From CAZPHI01 sp964586425 (lineage in GTDB: Bacteria; Bacillota; Clostridia; Lachnospirales; Lachnospiraceae), in assembly GCA_964586425.1 (NCBI GenBank), contig CAZPHI010000005.1, positions 8,338 to 72,337 of the forward strand: DNA of 64,000 bases, in the 5' to 3' direction. Position 1 is the stretch's first letter. Every line of letters begins with the position of its first letter. A program made the position numbers and the translations under genes. Positions 33,399 through 41,945 of this stretch are shown piece by piece. The notes below the pieces were generated by a model. The model saw only the letters and a program-made list of their open reading frames with translations, did not search any database and was not told the origin of the DNA.

Positions 33399-35138
33399 CT
33401 ATAACTGCTTTAATGAACTGATATTAGTTGATGCCATCATAGAATAATTCGTGTAGTATACAACAAAACCTGGCTTGGCAGCGGCTGGCTTTTTAACATG
33501 TTTCTTCTGAATGTAATCAACTTCGACTTTATCCTGTTCTCGTCCTTTAGAGTAATAGGCGGCGAGACTAGCGGCTTCTTCATACACACGGTCTGGAAGC
33601 TCTTCACCATTGGATTTTACAATTACATGTGAGCCTGCTACGGATTTGGCATGAAACCACCAGTCATTACCAGTTGCAAACTTGAATGTTAATTCATCAT
33701 TCTGATAATTGTTTTTGCCAACATAGATATCAAAACCATCGGATGAAACATAGTGGAATGGCTTACTTTTACTCTTTGATTTTTTACTGCCACTTTTTCT
33801 CTTGATATAGCCATAATCGATAAGCTCTTCTTTTAATTCAAGTAAATCGTCTTCATTAACAGCAATATCAAGTGCCGTTTGAATTGATTCAAGATGATTA
33901 ATATCATCAGTAGTTTCCTCGACTAACTTAGTGGTAGCTTCATAAGTCCTCTTTAATTTGTTGTATTTATCAAAATACTTAACAGCATTATCCTTTGGAG
34001 ATAGTGTATTATCAAGTGGAATGGTGACATCGGATTCACTATAGTAATTATAAGCTACCAATTCCTTAGCACCTTCTTCAATATTGTAACCATAGGTGTT
34101 GATTAATTCACCGTATATTCTGAATTTGTCTCTTTTGTCAGTATCCTTTAATTGCTTCTCCTGAATAGAAAGCTTTTTGTAATTACGTTCTAGAGCTGTT
34201 GCCACAATCTTGCGCAGATCAGCAGAACGCTGTCTAATACGCGATATGGCATTACGACCAGAATAATAATCAGTAAGTACATCACTTATTGTATCGTAAT
34301 TCGTATGTGTACAGTCACCCCCATCATATATTGAAAGCGAAAAACTAGCGAATTCTTTGGGGATTCCATCACAGCAATATATTACAGGCTGATATTCGTT
34401 ATTCTTTAGATTATCAATAAAGCGTGTAAATGTTTTGTATAGATGTAGTTTTTCGATATCATTAAGTGTATTGGCAGGTTGAGCACTGTCAATAGATGCC
34501 TGATGAATGATTTCTTCTGATATAACAGGACTGATACCTGTTAATCCGCCATATAAAGCCTTCAAGATTGGCATGGGTTTTGTATACACATGTGATGAAA
34601 ATGTATCAAAATCAGCAGTAAGAGGATTAGCTTTGTCAGTTGTTTCTGGAATAAAATAAGGTCGTCCGGGTAAAACCTCTCGAACAGAACTCATCTGCGA
34701 AGATACATGTTTTATGCTATCCAGAATCATATTATCATCTGTAGTGAATATGATATTGCTGTGCTTTCCCATTAATTCTACTACCAGATGCTTTTGACAC
34801 AAATCTCCCATCTCATTGAGATGTTCTATCTTGAAGTCAATTACTCGCTCAAGTCCCGGCTGAGTAATGCTTATAATACGACCATTATTGATATGCTTTC
34901 TTAAAAGCATACAGAAATTAGGGGCTGTCAAAGGACTTGGTTTATTATCTTTGGCAATATATATTAGTGGAAGACTAGCATTAGCGGAAATTGTCAGTCT
35001 ATATTGAGAACTATTATTTTTTATTGTGAGCATTAATTCGTCAGTTTCCGGTTGTGCAATCTTATATAAACGTCCTCCAATTAGAAGATTATTAAGTTCA
35101 TAAACTATATTTGAAATTACTGTTCCATCTAAAGCCAT
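33399..35138 (-). CDS. rqcH: Rqc2/NEMF homologue RqcH (fibronectin-binding protein A family)
   Basis: RqcH binds stalled 50S subunits and adds alanine tails to mark the nascent chain for decay. The 579-residue protein has an NFACT-N domain (about 1-200), middle coiled-coil and HhH region, and NFACT-R domain near the C-terminus (DIYVGKNNYQNDELTFKFA, WWFHAKSVAGSHVI). In Bacillus D97 and R98 are needed for tailing; here the position reads E97-R98 (QPGLERVI), a conservative change. The start at 35138 is set by AGGAACAGG before it and by the family N-terminus MALDGTV; an earlier in-frame ATG at 35168 is rejected. Confidence 0.93.
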   Translation of the reverse strand: MALDGTVISNIVYELNNLLIGGRLYKIAQPETDELMLTIKNNSSQYRLTISANASLPLIYIAKDNKPSPLTAPNFCMLLRKHINNGRIISITQPGLERVIDFKIEHLNEMGDLCQKHLVVELMGKHSNIIFTTDDNMILDSIKHVSSQMSSVREVLPGRPYFIPETTDKANPLTADFDTFSSHVYTKPMPILKALYGGLTGISPVISEEIIHQASIDSAQPANTLNDIEKLHLYKTFTRFIDNLKNNEYQPVIYCCDGIPKEFASFSLSIYDGGDCTHTNYDTISDVLTDYYSGRNAISRIRQRSADLRKIVATALERNYKKLSIQEKQLKDTDKRDKFRIYGELINTYGYNIEEGAKELVAYNYYSESDVTIPLDNTLSPKDNAVKYFDKYNKLKRTYEATTKLVEETTDDINHLESIQTALDIAVNEDDLLELKEELIDYGYIKRKSGSKKSKSKSKPFHYVSSDGFDIYVGKNNYQNDELTFKFATGNDWWFHAKSVAGSHVIVKSNGEELPDRVYEEAASLAAYYSKGREQDKVEVDYIQKKHVKKPAAAKPGFVVYYTNYSMMASTNISSLKQL

Positions 35139-35290
35139 ATTCCTGTTCCTTTCATCAAAGTGATACATAATATATGATGTTTGACCACATTAGTATGTCG
35201 ACATCTCTAACATAGTATCATAAAAGTAGGCTTTTGTCTTTGCATTTGTTCTAAATATATATAAATAATAAAGAATTCTTAAGATTTATC

Positions 35291-35319
35291 TTGATTTTTT
35301 TAGCGTAATTGTTTATTAT
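35291..35319 (+). promoter_or_regulatory. Promoter of remA-gmk-rpoZ
   Basis: -35 TTGATT (35291-35296), 17-bp spacer, -10 TATTAT (35314-35319), about 42 bases before the remA start. Confidence 0.65.
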
Positions 35320-35367
35320 TAATTGTAAATGCTTTTTTAACTCGAAGTATATGGAACAGGTGAAGAT

Positions 35368-35655
35368 ATGACGCAGCTAATTAATATAGGTTTTGGTAAT
35401 ATAATTAACTCTGATAAAATTGTAGCTATTATATCGCCTGACTCAGCACCTGCTAAAAGACTTATACAGTCAGCGAAAGAACAGGGTAGAGTTGTAGACG
35501 CGACACAGGGCAGAAGAACAAGAGCAGTAATAATTACTGATGGTAATCATGTTGTACTGTCTGCATTGCTTCCAGATACTATCTCAGGAAGGTTTAAGAG
35601 CAGTGAACAGGATAATAAAGATACAAAAGTTAGAACAGACAACGAAAGTGAATAA
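35368..35655 (+). CDS. remA: DUF370 protein, RemA-like regulator
   Basis: The 95-residue protein matches the DUF370/RemA family (LINIGFGNIINSDKIVAIISPDSAPAKRLI...RRTRAVIITD...VVLSA). In Bacillus subtilis RemA is a DNA-binding activator of biofilm matrix and osmoprotection genes. In clostridia it is a widespread neighbour of gmk and rpoZ, as here, and its role there is less clear. The usual length is about 85-90; the extra C-terminal tail is charged. GAACAGGTGAAG upstream gives a moderate ribosome binding site. Confidence 0.92.
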   Translation: MTQLINIGFGNIINSDKIVAIISPDSAPAKRLIQSAKEQGRVVDATQGRRTRAVIITDGNHVVLSALLPDTISGRFKSSEQDNKDTKVRTDNESE

Positions 35656-35682
35656 TTATTTTATCTACATGTGGAGGATATG

Positions 35683-36315
35683 ATGAGAACAGAAGGTTTG
35701 CTTATTGTTATATCTGGTTTCTCAGGTGCTGGTAAAGGTACTGCAATGAAGAGACTGTTAGAAAAATATGATAATTATGCATTATCAATTTCAGCAACTA
35801 CAAGAAGTCCTCGTGAAGGCGAGATTGATGGTAGGGAATATTTCTTTAAGACAAAAGAACAGTTTGAAGAGATGATCAATAATGATGAATTGATAGAGTA
35901 TGCAAATTATGTGGGTAATTATTATGGAACTCCGAAGGAATATGTGGAGAAACAGTTGAAATCAGGTAATAATTGTATATTAGAGATAGAGATTCAAGGT
36001 GCAATGAATATAAAGAAGATGTATCCTAATGCGGTATTGATGTTCATAATGCCACCAAGCGTTACAGCTTTATATGATAGATTAAAGGGTAGAGGAACTG
36101 AAGATGAAGCTACAATTCTTAAGAGAATGAGTAGAGCAGTAGAAGAGTCAGAAGGCCTTACAGATTATGATTACATTGTAATCAATGATGATTTAGAACA
36201 ATGTGTTGATGAGATTAATGCTTGTATAGAAAGTGAACACAGAAGAATCATAGGTAATATTGAAAAAATTAATAATATAAGAGAAGAACTTAATATCTTT
36301 TCGAAAGGAGAATAA
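35683..36315 (+). CDS. gmk: Guanylate kinase
   Basis: Gmk phosphorylates GMP to GDP. The 210-residue protein has the P-loop GFSGAGKGT near the N-terminus, SATTRSPREGEIDGREYFF and IEIQGAMNIK, all diagnostic. GGAGG (35673-35677) sits five bases before the ATG at 35683; the GTG at 35671 overlaps that site and the ATG at 35680 is too close, so 35683 is chosen. It ends two bases before rpoZ, so translation is probably coupled. Confidence 0.95.
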   Translation: MRTEGLLIVISGFSGAGKGTAMKRLLEKYDNYALSISATTRSPREGEIDGREYFFKTKEQFEEMINNDELIEYANYVGNYYGTPKEYVEKQLKSGNNCILEIEIQGAMNIKKMYPNAVLMFIMPPSVTALYDRLKGRGTEDEATILKRMSRAVEESEGLTDYDYIVINDDLEQCVDEINACIESEHRRIIGNIEKINNIREELNIFSKGE

Positions 36316-36317
36316 TT

Positions 36318-36572
36318 ATGATACATCCATCGTATACAGATTTAATGGAAGTTGTTAACAGTCAGGTAGAGGAGGGCGAAGAGCCAGTTATCCAGAGCAG
36401 ATACTCAATTGTATTAGCAACATCTAAGAGAGCAAGACAGATTATTTCAGGAGATGAACCATTAGTTGATGATGCTCCATGTAACAAACCATTATCAATT
36501 GCTGTTGATGAGTTATATAAAGGAAAAGTAATTATTACAGCAGAAGATGAATATGCTGATGATAATGAGTAA
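36318..36572 (+). CDS. rpoZ: DNA-directed RNA polymerase omega subunit
   Basis: The 84-residue protein has the omega core YSIVLATSKRARQI followed by PLSIAVDELYKGKV. Omega helps assemble and stabilise RNA polymerase. AAAGGAG lies across the gmk stop and before the ATG, showing coupling within remA-gmk-rpoZ. C-terminus is acidic. An intrinsic terminator follows. Confidence 0.93.
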   Translation: MIHPSYTDLMEVVNSQVEEGEEPVIQSRYSIVLATSKRARQIISGDEPLVDDAPCNKPLSIAVDELYKGKVIITAEDEYADDNE

Positions 36573-36592
36573 TATATAACTTAGTGTATATG

Positions 36593-36626
36593 AATAGCTG
36601 CTGCAATAGATGTAGCAGCTATTTTT
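36593..36626 (+). terminator. Intrinsic terminator after rpoZ
   Basis: AATAGCTGCT (36593-36602) pairs with AGCAGCTATT (36614-36623), followed by a T-run to 36626. Confidence 0.92.
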
Positions 36627-36686
36627 AGCGTATGTGTCGCTACACAGTTTGGAATAATAAAAGCATTTTTCGGAGGTAATATATTA

Positions 36687-37838
36687 GTGGAAAGTGGAAT
36701 ATACAAATTAATTAATACAGATGGAAGAGCTAAAAGAGGCGAATTCCATACTGTTCATGGTGTGATACAGACTCCTGTTTTTATGAATGTTGGAACAGCA
36801 GCAGCAATTAAAGGTGCAGTAGCTACAACGGATCTAAAGGAGATAGGCACACAGGTTGAGTTGTCTAACACATATCATCTGCATGTAAGACCAGGTGATA
36901 AAATCGTTAAACAGATGGGTGGATTGCACAAATTCATGAATTGGGACAGACCGATTCTAACTGATTCAGGTGGATTTCAGGTGTTTTCGCTCGCAGGACT
37001 TAGGAAAATCAAAGAAGAAGGCGTAACATTCAATTCTCATATAGACGGAAGAAAGATATTCATGGGACCTGAAGAAAGTATGCAGATTCAGTCTAATCTT
37101 GCATCTACAATAGCAATGGCATTCGATGAATGTCCACCACATCCGGCAACAAGGGAATATATGCAGAATTCTGTTGATAGAACAACAAGATGGCTTATGC
37201 GTTGTAAGATTGAGATGGACAGACTTAATTCACTTGAAGATACAATTAATAAGAATCAGCTTTTATTCGGTATTAATCAAGGTGGTACATTTGAAGATAT
37301 CCGTATCGAACATGCAAAGAGAATATCTGAATTAAATCTTCCGGGATATTCACTTGGAGGTCTGGCAGTAGGAGAATCTCACGAAGAGATGTATAATATA
37401 CTTGATGTTACTATACCATATCTGCCACAACAGAAGCCAACTTATCTTATGGGAGTTGGTACTCCAGCCAATATTCTTGAATCGGTAGATAGAGGTATCG
37501 ATTTCTTTGACTGCGTATATCCTTCGAGAAATGGCAGACATGGACATGTATATACGAAGTTTGGTAAAATCAACCTTTTTAATGCAAAATTTGAAACAGA
37601 CAATGAGCCAATTGAAGAGGGCTGTCAATGTCCAGCGTGTAAGAACTATAGCAGAGGATATATAAGACATCTGCTTAAAGCAAAAGAGATGCTTGGAATG
37701 AGACTTTGTGTGCTTCATAATCTTTATTTCTACAATCATTTGATGGAAGATATAAGGGATGCCATAGAGAAAAAGGAATATACAGCATTTAAAAATAAGA
37801 GACTTGATATGCTCAAGACATATGATGAGAACAAGTAA
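36687..37838 (+). CDS. tgt: tRNA-guanine transglycosylase
   Basis: Tgt swaps guanine 34 of GUN-anticodon tRNAs for preQ1, the product of the que genes at 6.7-9.8 kb. The 383-residue protein has the catalytic DSGGFQVFS, the second aspartate in GIDFFDCVYPSRNGRHG and the zinc ligands CQCPACKNYSRGYIRHL. The start is a GTG shortly after CGGAGGT. No queA or queG is seen in the window. It pairs with yajC downstream, a common bacterial order (tgt-yajC). Confidence 0.96.
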   Translation: MESGIYKLINTDGRAKRGEFHTVHGVIQTPVFMNVGTAAAIKGAVATTDLKEIGTQVELSNTYHLHVRPGDKIVKQMGGLHKFMNWDRPILTDSGGFQVFSLAGLRKIKEEGVTFNSHIDGRKIFMGPEESMQIQSNLASTIAMAFDECPPHPATREYMQNSVDRTTRWLMRCKIEMDRLNSLEDTINKNQLLFGINQGGTFEDIRIEHAKRISELNLPGYSLGGLAVGESHEEMYNILDVTIPYLPQQKPTYLMGVGTPANILESVDRGIDFFDCVYPSRNGRHGHVYTKFGKINLFNAKFETDNEPIEEGCQCPACKNYSRGYIRHLLKAKEMLGMRLCVLHNLYFYNHLMEDIRDAIEKKEYTAFKNKRLDMLKTYDENK

Positions 37839-37972
37839 ATCCAATACCATTAGTGTATTATATTCTGTGTTGTTTATAAATAATTAAGGAATTATTACTT
37901 GTAAATATCTAGTTTATATGTATAATTAGTTGTAATGGAAAAAATTAAAAGATAAATCTAGGAGGATTTTTT

Positions 37973-38278
37973 ATGGGATTAGTATTAACACAGTCTTCTC
38001 CAGTGGGAATGATTGGAATCATTATTTTCTATGTAGTTTTTCTTGGTGGTTTAATGTACTTTATGGCAATCAGACCTCAGAAAAAGCAGCAGAAAAAACA
38101 GAACGAAATTATTGCATCAATGGAAGCTGGTGATTTTGTAAAAACAACAAGTGGTTTTTATGGAACAATTATTGACATTACTGATGATACAGTAATCGTT
38201 GAATTTGGTAATAATAAGAATTGTCGTATCCCTATGGATAAAGATGCAGTTGTTCAGGTAGAAAAACTCGAAAAATAA
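37973..38278 (+). CDS. yajC: Preprotein translocase accessory subunit YajC
   Basis: The 101-residue protein has one transmembrane segment (about 10-32), then QRPQ-like IRPQKKQQKKQNE and a small cytoplasmic beta domain (GDFVKTTSGFYGTIIDI), the YajC layout. It associates with SecDF in the membrane. GGAGG precedes the ATG. The 134-base gap from tgt has no clear terminator, so tgt-yajC is likely one transcript, closed by the terminator behind yajC. Confidence 0.93.
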   Translation: MGLVLTQSSPVGMIGIIIFYVVFLGGLMYFMAIRPQKKQQKKQNEIIASMEAGDFVKTTSGFYGTIIDITDDTVIVEFGNNKNCRIPMDKDAVVQVEKLEK

Positions 38279-38304
38279 TTGCTTTAAATAATTATGTAAA
38301 ATAT

Positions 38305-38345
38305 TGGGGTGTCGCACTAGATAATTAGTGTGGCGTCCCATTTTT
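38305..38345 (+). terminator. Intrinsic terminator after yajC
   Basis: TGGGGTGTCGCACTA (38305-38319) pairs with TAGTGTGGCGTCCCA (38326-38340), 15 pairs with four G-U, followed by TTTTT. Confidence 0.88.
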
Positions 38346-38365
38346 GTTATTGTAATTATGTATAA

Positions 38366-38704
38366 TTAATTATTTATCTTCTTATATAATATGTCATAGT
38401 ATTCATACATCTTTTGGACGCTGTTTTCAAGAAGGTAATAGTGATTTATGTAAGGAATGAGTAACACCATTATCAAAAGAAATAGAATAAGCACAGGAAT
38501 CAACTGCGTGCTCGTATAAAACCAAAGTGAAATAATCGCAAGCATTGCGAATGTAACAGTAACAATAAGATGAATTAATCGTTCATGCTGAAAGAATGCA
38601 ATCTGCGTAAGAATATCATTATATGCATCTTGTATTGATTTTTCATCAGTAGAATTAACAACTTCCTCAAGATATTTGAGATAACCAAGTACTCTATTCT
38701 TCAT
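38366..38704 (-). CDS. Small membrane protein with two transmembrane segments, unknown function
   Basis: The 112-residue protein has an N-terminal helical soluble part of about 45 residues, two adjacent transmembrane segments (about 45-88, split by a short turn TSTQLI) and a charged helical tail. I do not recognise the family. TTTGGAGG just upstream of the ATG at 38704 fixes the start. The longer frame from 38764 would run into the palindromic element at 38750-38869 and has no ribosome binding site. It is the only minus-strand gene between tgt-yajC and leuB. Confidence 0.72.
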   Translation of the reverse strand: MKNRVLGYLKYLEEVVNSTDEKSIQDAYNDILTQIAFFQHERLIHLIVTVTFAMLAIISLWFYTSTQLIPVLILFLLIMVLLIPYINHYYLLENSVQKMYEYYDILYKKINN

Positions 38705-38749
38705 ATATAACCTCCAAATTTCTATATCAACTATCGCTGGCTGTACAAT

Positions 38750-38869
38750 CTGGTCATAATTCACGCGGACACGCTTTCGCTCGAGCTTAAACGTAGCGGT
38801 TCATAAGTGAACAAAGAACGTTCACTAAGAACCGACGTTACGCAACGGTCCGTTTAGAATTATGACCAG
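38750..38869. repeat. 120-bp palindromic element with nested hairpins
   Basis: Outer arms CTGGTCATAATTC (38750-38762) and GAATTATGACCAG (38857-38869) are perfect inverted repeats. Inside them CGGAC/GTCCG pair again, and an inner hairpin joins GGTTCATAAGTGAAC to GTTCACTAAGAACC around a seven-base loop (about 38798-38833). The interior is GC-richer than its surroundings. A partial relative occurs at 8420-8445. It looks like a small non-autonomous mobile or REP-like element. Confidence 0.78.
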
Positions 38870-38982
38870 CTTATACAGACATAAATTCCTTAATATGGAA
38901 TTTTTATGTTTGCATAATAAAAGTTTATATGAATAATTATATATCTTTTTAATAACTTATTAAAGGTAAATGGAAAAAAATA

Positions 38983-39011
38983 TTGAAAATATTATGCATT
39001 TGCGATATTAT
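38983..39011 (+). promoter_or_regulatory. leuB promoter
   Basis: -35 TTGAAA (38983-38988), 17-bp spacer, -10 TATTAT (39006-39011). The leader of about 80 bases holds a weak GCATA...TATGC hairpin but no T-box features or leader peptide that I can see. Confidence 0.65.
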
Positions 39012-39098
39012 AGAGAAATAGGCTTAAAGGGCATACTATATCTAAGTATAAATATGCATCTTTAAACGATAGACTATGTATAGAAAGGTTTGAAGATT

Positions 39099-40181
39099 AT
39101 GAATTTTAATATTGCAGTCATTGGTGGCGACGGAATTGGTCCTGAGATAGTCAGAGAAGCCAAAAAGGTTCTTGATAAAGTAGGAAGTAAGTATGGACAC
39201 ACATTTAATTATAATGAGATTCTAATGGGAGGATGTTCGATTGATGCATACGGAGTTCCCCTAACTGATGAAGCAATTGCAGTGGCAAAGAGCAGTGATT
39301 CGGTTCTTCTTGGTGCTGTAGGTGGTAACGTGGGTAACTCAAGATGGTATGATGTTGCACCTAATCTTCGTCCGGAAGCAGGTTTATTGAAAATTCGTAA
39401 AGAATTACAGTTATTTGCTAATATAAGACCAGCATATCTTTATAATGAACTTAAAGCAGCATGCCCATTAAGAGATGATATTATTGGTGATGGCTTTGAT
39501 ATGGTTATCATGAGAGAGCTTACAGGTGGTCTTTACTTTGGAGAGAGACATACTGAAGAAGTTAATGGCGTTATGAAAGCAACAGATACATTAACATATG
39601 ATGAGAATGAGATAAGAAGAATTGCAATCAAAGCATTTGAAATTGCAATGAAGAGAAATAAAAGAGTAATCAGTGTTGATAAAGCTAATGTTCTTGATTC
39701 ATCAAGATTATGGAGAAAAGTTGTTAAAGAAGTATCGGCTGATTATCCAGAGGTTGAGTTACAGGATATGCTTGTTGATAATTGTGCAATGCAGTTAGTT
39801 ATGAATCCAGGACAGTTTGATGTAATTCTTACAGAGAATATGTTTGGAGATATATTATCAGATGAAGCAAGTATGATTACTGGTTCGATAGGAATGCTTT
39901 CTTCAGCAAGTCTTGGTGAAACTAAGCTTGGTTTATATGAGCCAAGTCATGGTTCAGCACCTGATATTGCAGGAAAGAATCTTGCTAATCCTATTGCTAC
40001 AATTCTTAGTGCAGCGATGATGCTTAGATATTCATTTGACCTTGATAAAGAGGCAGATGCAATTGAGAATGCTGTTAAGATGGTACTTGCAGATGGATAC
40101 AGAACAGGTGATATCTATTCTGATGGAATGAAAAAAGTTGGAACTATTGAGATGGGTGATCTCATCGCAGAAAGAGTATAA
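39099..40181 (+). CDS. leuB: 3-isopropylmalate dehydrogenase
   Basis: LeuB oxidatively decarboxylates 3-isopropylmalate in leucine synthesis. The 360-residue protein has the family features GDGIGPEIV, RELTGGLYFGER, the catalytic region VDKANVLDSSRLWR, VDNCAMQLV, and YEPSHGSAPDIAGK. GAAAGG (39083-39088) precedes the ATG at 39099 by ten bases; the in-frame TTG at 39090 is too close to it. leuA/C/D are not in the window; it is followed by ilvD and ilvB in a branched-chain operon. Confidence 0.95.
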   Translation: MNFNIAVIGGDGIGPEIVREAKKVLDKVGSKYGHTFNYNEILMGGCSIDAYGVPLTDEAIAVAKSSDSVLLGAVGGNVGNSRWYDVAPNLRPEAGLLKIRKELQLFANIRPAYLYNELKAACPLRDDIIGDGFDMVIMRELTGGLYFGERHTEEVNGVMKATDTLTYDENEIRRIAIKAFEIAMKRNKRVISVDKANVLDSSRLWRKVVKEVSADYPEVELQDMLVDNCAMQLVMNPGQFDVILTENMFGDILSDEASMITGSIGMLSSASLGETKLGLYEPSHGSAPDIAGKNLANPIATILSAAMMLRYSFDLDKEADAIENAVKMVLADGYRTGDIYSDGMKKVGTIEMGDLIAERV

Positions 40182-40242
40182 AAGATATTAATAAAATAAT
40201 ATAAAATAATATAATATAAAAGTTTTGATATGGAGGATTAAT

Positions 40243-41919
40243 ATGAAGAGTGATGCAGTATTTAAAGGAACACAGCAGGCCCCACACAGATCGTTATTCA
40301 ACGCATTGGGTCTTACAGAAGAAGAGATGAACAGACCATTGGTTGGTATTGTTAGTTCATATAATGAAATTGTACCAGGTCATATGAATATAGATAAGAT
40401 TGTAGAAGCAGTTAAGCTTGGTGTTGCAATGGCTGGAGGAACACCTAGAGTATTCCCAGCTATAGCTGTTTGTGATGGTATTGCAATGGGACATGTTGGA
40501 ATGAAGTATTCATTAGTAACAAGAGACCTTATTGCAGATTCAACAGAGTGTATGGCACTTGCTCATCAGTTTGATGCGCTTGTTATGATTCCAAACTGTG
40601 ATAAGAATGTTCCAGGACTTCTTATGGCTGCAGCAAGAGTTAATGTTCCAACAGTATTCGTTAGTGGTGGACCAATGCTCGCAGGTAAAGTTAATGGATG
40701 TAAAACAAGTCTTTCTTCTATGTTTGAGGCAGTTGGAGCTTATTCAGCTGGAAAGATAACAGAAGAACAGTTAAAAGAATATGAAGCAAAAACATGTCCA
40801 ACATGTGGATCATGTTCAGGTATGTATACAGCAAACTCAATGAACTGTCTTACAGAAGTTCTTGGTATGGCACTTGGTGGTAATGGTACTATTCCAGCAG
40901 TATATTCTGAAAGAATCAAACTTGCTAAGCATGCAGGTATGAAAGTAATGGAGATGCTTGAGAAGAATATCAGACCAAGAGATATTATGACACATGATGC
41001 ATTCATGAATGCACTTACAGTCGATATGGCTCTTGGATGTTCAACAAATAGTATGCTTCATCTTCCAGCTATTGCTAATGCAGCTGGTATTGATATCAAT
41101 CTTGATATGGCTAACGAAATTAGTGCTAAGACACCTAATCTGTGTCATCTTGCACCAGCAGGTCATACATATATCGAAGAGCTTAATGAAGCTGGCGGTG
41201 TGTATGCAGTAATGAATGAACTTAATAAGAAGAATCTTCTTCATACAGATTGCATGACAGTAACAGGTAAAACAGTTGCAGAGAATATTGCTAATGCTGT
41301 TAATAAGAATCCAGAAGTTATCAGACCTATTGATAATCCATATAGCCAAACTGGTGGTATTGCAGTTCTTCGCGGTAACCTTGCTCCAGACTCAGCTGTT
41401 GTAAAGCGTTCTGCAGTAGTTGAAGAGATGATGGTTCATGAAGGCCCAGCAAGAGTATTTGATTGTGAAGAAGATGCAATTGCTGCAATCAAGAATGGAA
41501 AGATTGTTGAAGGTGATGTTGTAGTAATTAGATATGAGGGACCTAAGGGTGGCCCAGGTATGAGAGAGATGCTTAATCCTACATCAGCAATTGCAGGAAT
41601 GGGACTTGGCTCAAGTGTTGCACTTATAACAGATGGACGTTTTAGTGGTGCTTCAAGAGGCGCTTCAATTGGTCATGTATCACCAGAAGCAGCTGTAGGT
41701 GGTCCAATCGCTCTTGTAGAAGAAGGCGATATCATCAAGATTAATATTCCAGCTAATACACTTGAACTTGATGTATCTGATGAAGAATTAGCAAAGAGAA
41801 AAGCTGCTTGGACTCCAAGAGAGCCTAAAGTTACAACAGGATATCTTGCAAGATACGCTGCAATGGTTACATCTGGTAACAGAGGAGCAGTTCTTGAAAT
41901 TCCTAAAAATAATAATTAA
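40243..41919 (+). CDS. ilvD: Dihydroxy-acid dehydratase
   Basis: IlvD dehydrates dihydroxy acids to the keto acids of valine and isoleucine using an Fe-S cluster. The 558-residue protein has the cluster and substrate motifs PNCDKNVPGLLMA and CPTCGSCSGMYTANSMNCLTE (one cysteine each side), then DGRFSGASRG and GHVSPEA near the C-terminus. GGAGG (40232-40236) lies six bases before the ATG at 40243; an in-frame TTG at 40225 precedes the site. The 61-base gap after leuB holds AAAATAATAT tandem repeats and no terminator. Confidence 0.95.
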   Translation: MKSDAVFKGTQQAPHRSLFNALGLTEEEMNRPLVGIVSSYNEIVPGHMNIDKIVEAVKLGVAMAGGTPRVFPAIAVCDGIAMGHVGMKYSLVTRDLIADSTECMALAHQFDALVMIPNCDKNVPGLLMAAARVNVPTVFVSGGPMLAGKVNGCKTSLSSMFEAVGAYSAGKITEEQLKEYEAKTCPTCGSCSGMYTANSMNCLTEVLGMALGGNGTIPAVYSERIKLAKHAGMKVMEMLEKNIRPRDIMTHDAFMNALTVDMALGCSTNSMLHLPAIANAAGIDINLDMANEISAKTPNLCHLAPAGHTYIEELNEAGGVYAVMNELNKKNLLHTDCMTVTGKTVAENIANAVNKNPEVIRPIDNPYSQTGGIAVLRGNLAPDSAVVKRSAVVEEMMVHEGPARVFDCEEDAIAAIKNGKIVEGDVVVIRYEGPKGGPGMREMLNPTSAIAGMGLGSSVALITDGRFSGASRGASIGHVSPEAAVGGPIALVEEGDIIKINIPANTLELDVSDEELAKRKAAWTPREPKVTTGYLARYAAMVTSGNRGAVLEIPKNNN

Positions 41920-41945
41920 TAGAACTAACGAAAGGATATATTGAT

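Noticed and set aside
38366..38764. 132-residue version of the small membrane protein
   Set aside because: Its extra 20 residues reach into the palindromic element and lack a start signal; GGAGG supports the 112-residue form.
39012..39098. T-box or leader-peptide attenuator before leuB
   Set aside because: The leader is only about 80 bases; no T-box sequence, no run of Leu/Val/Ile codons and no terminator.
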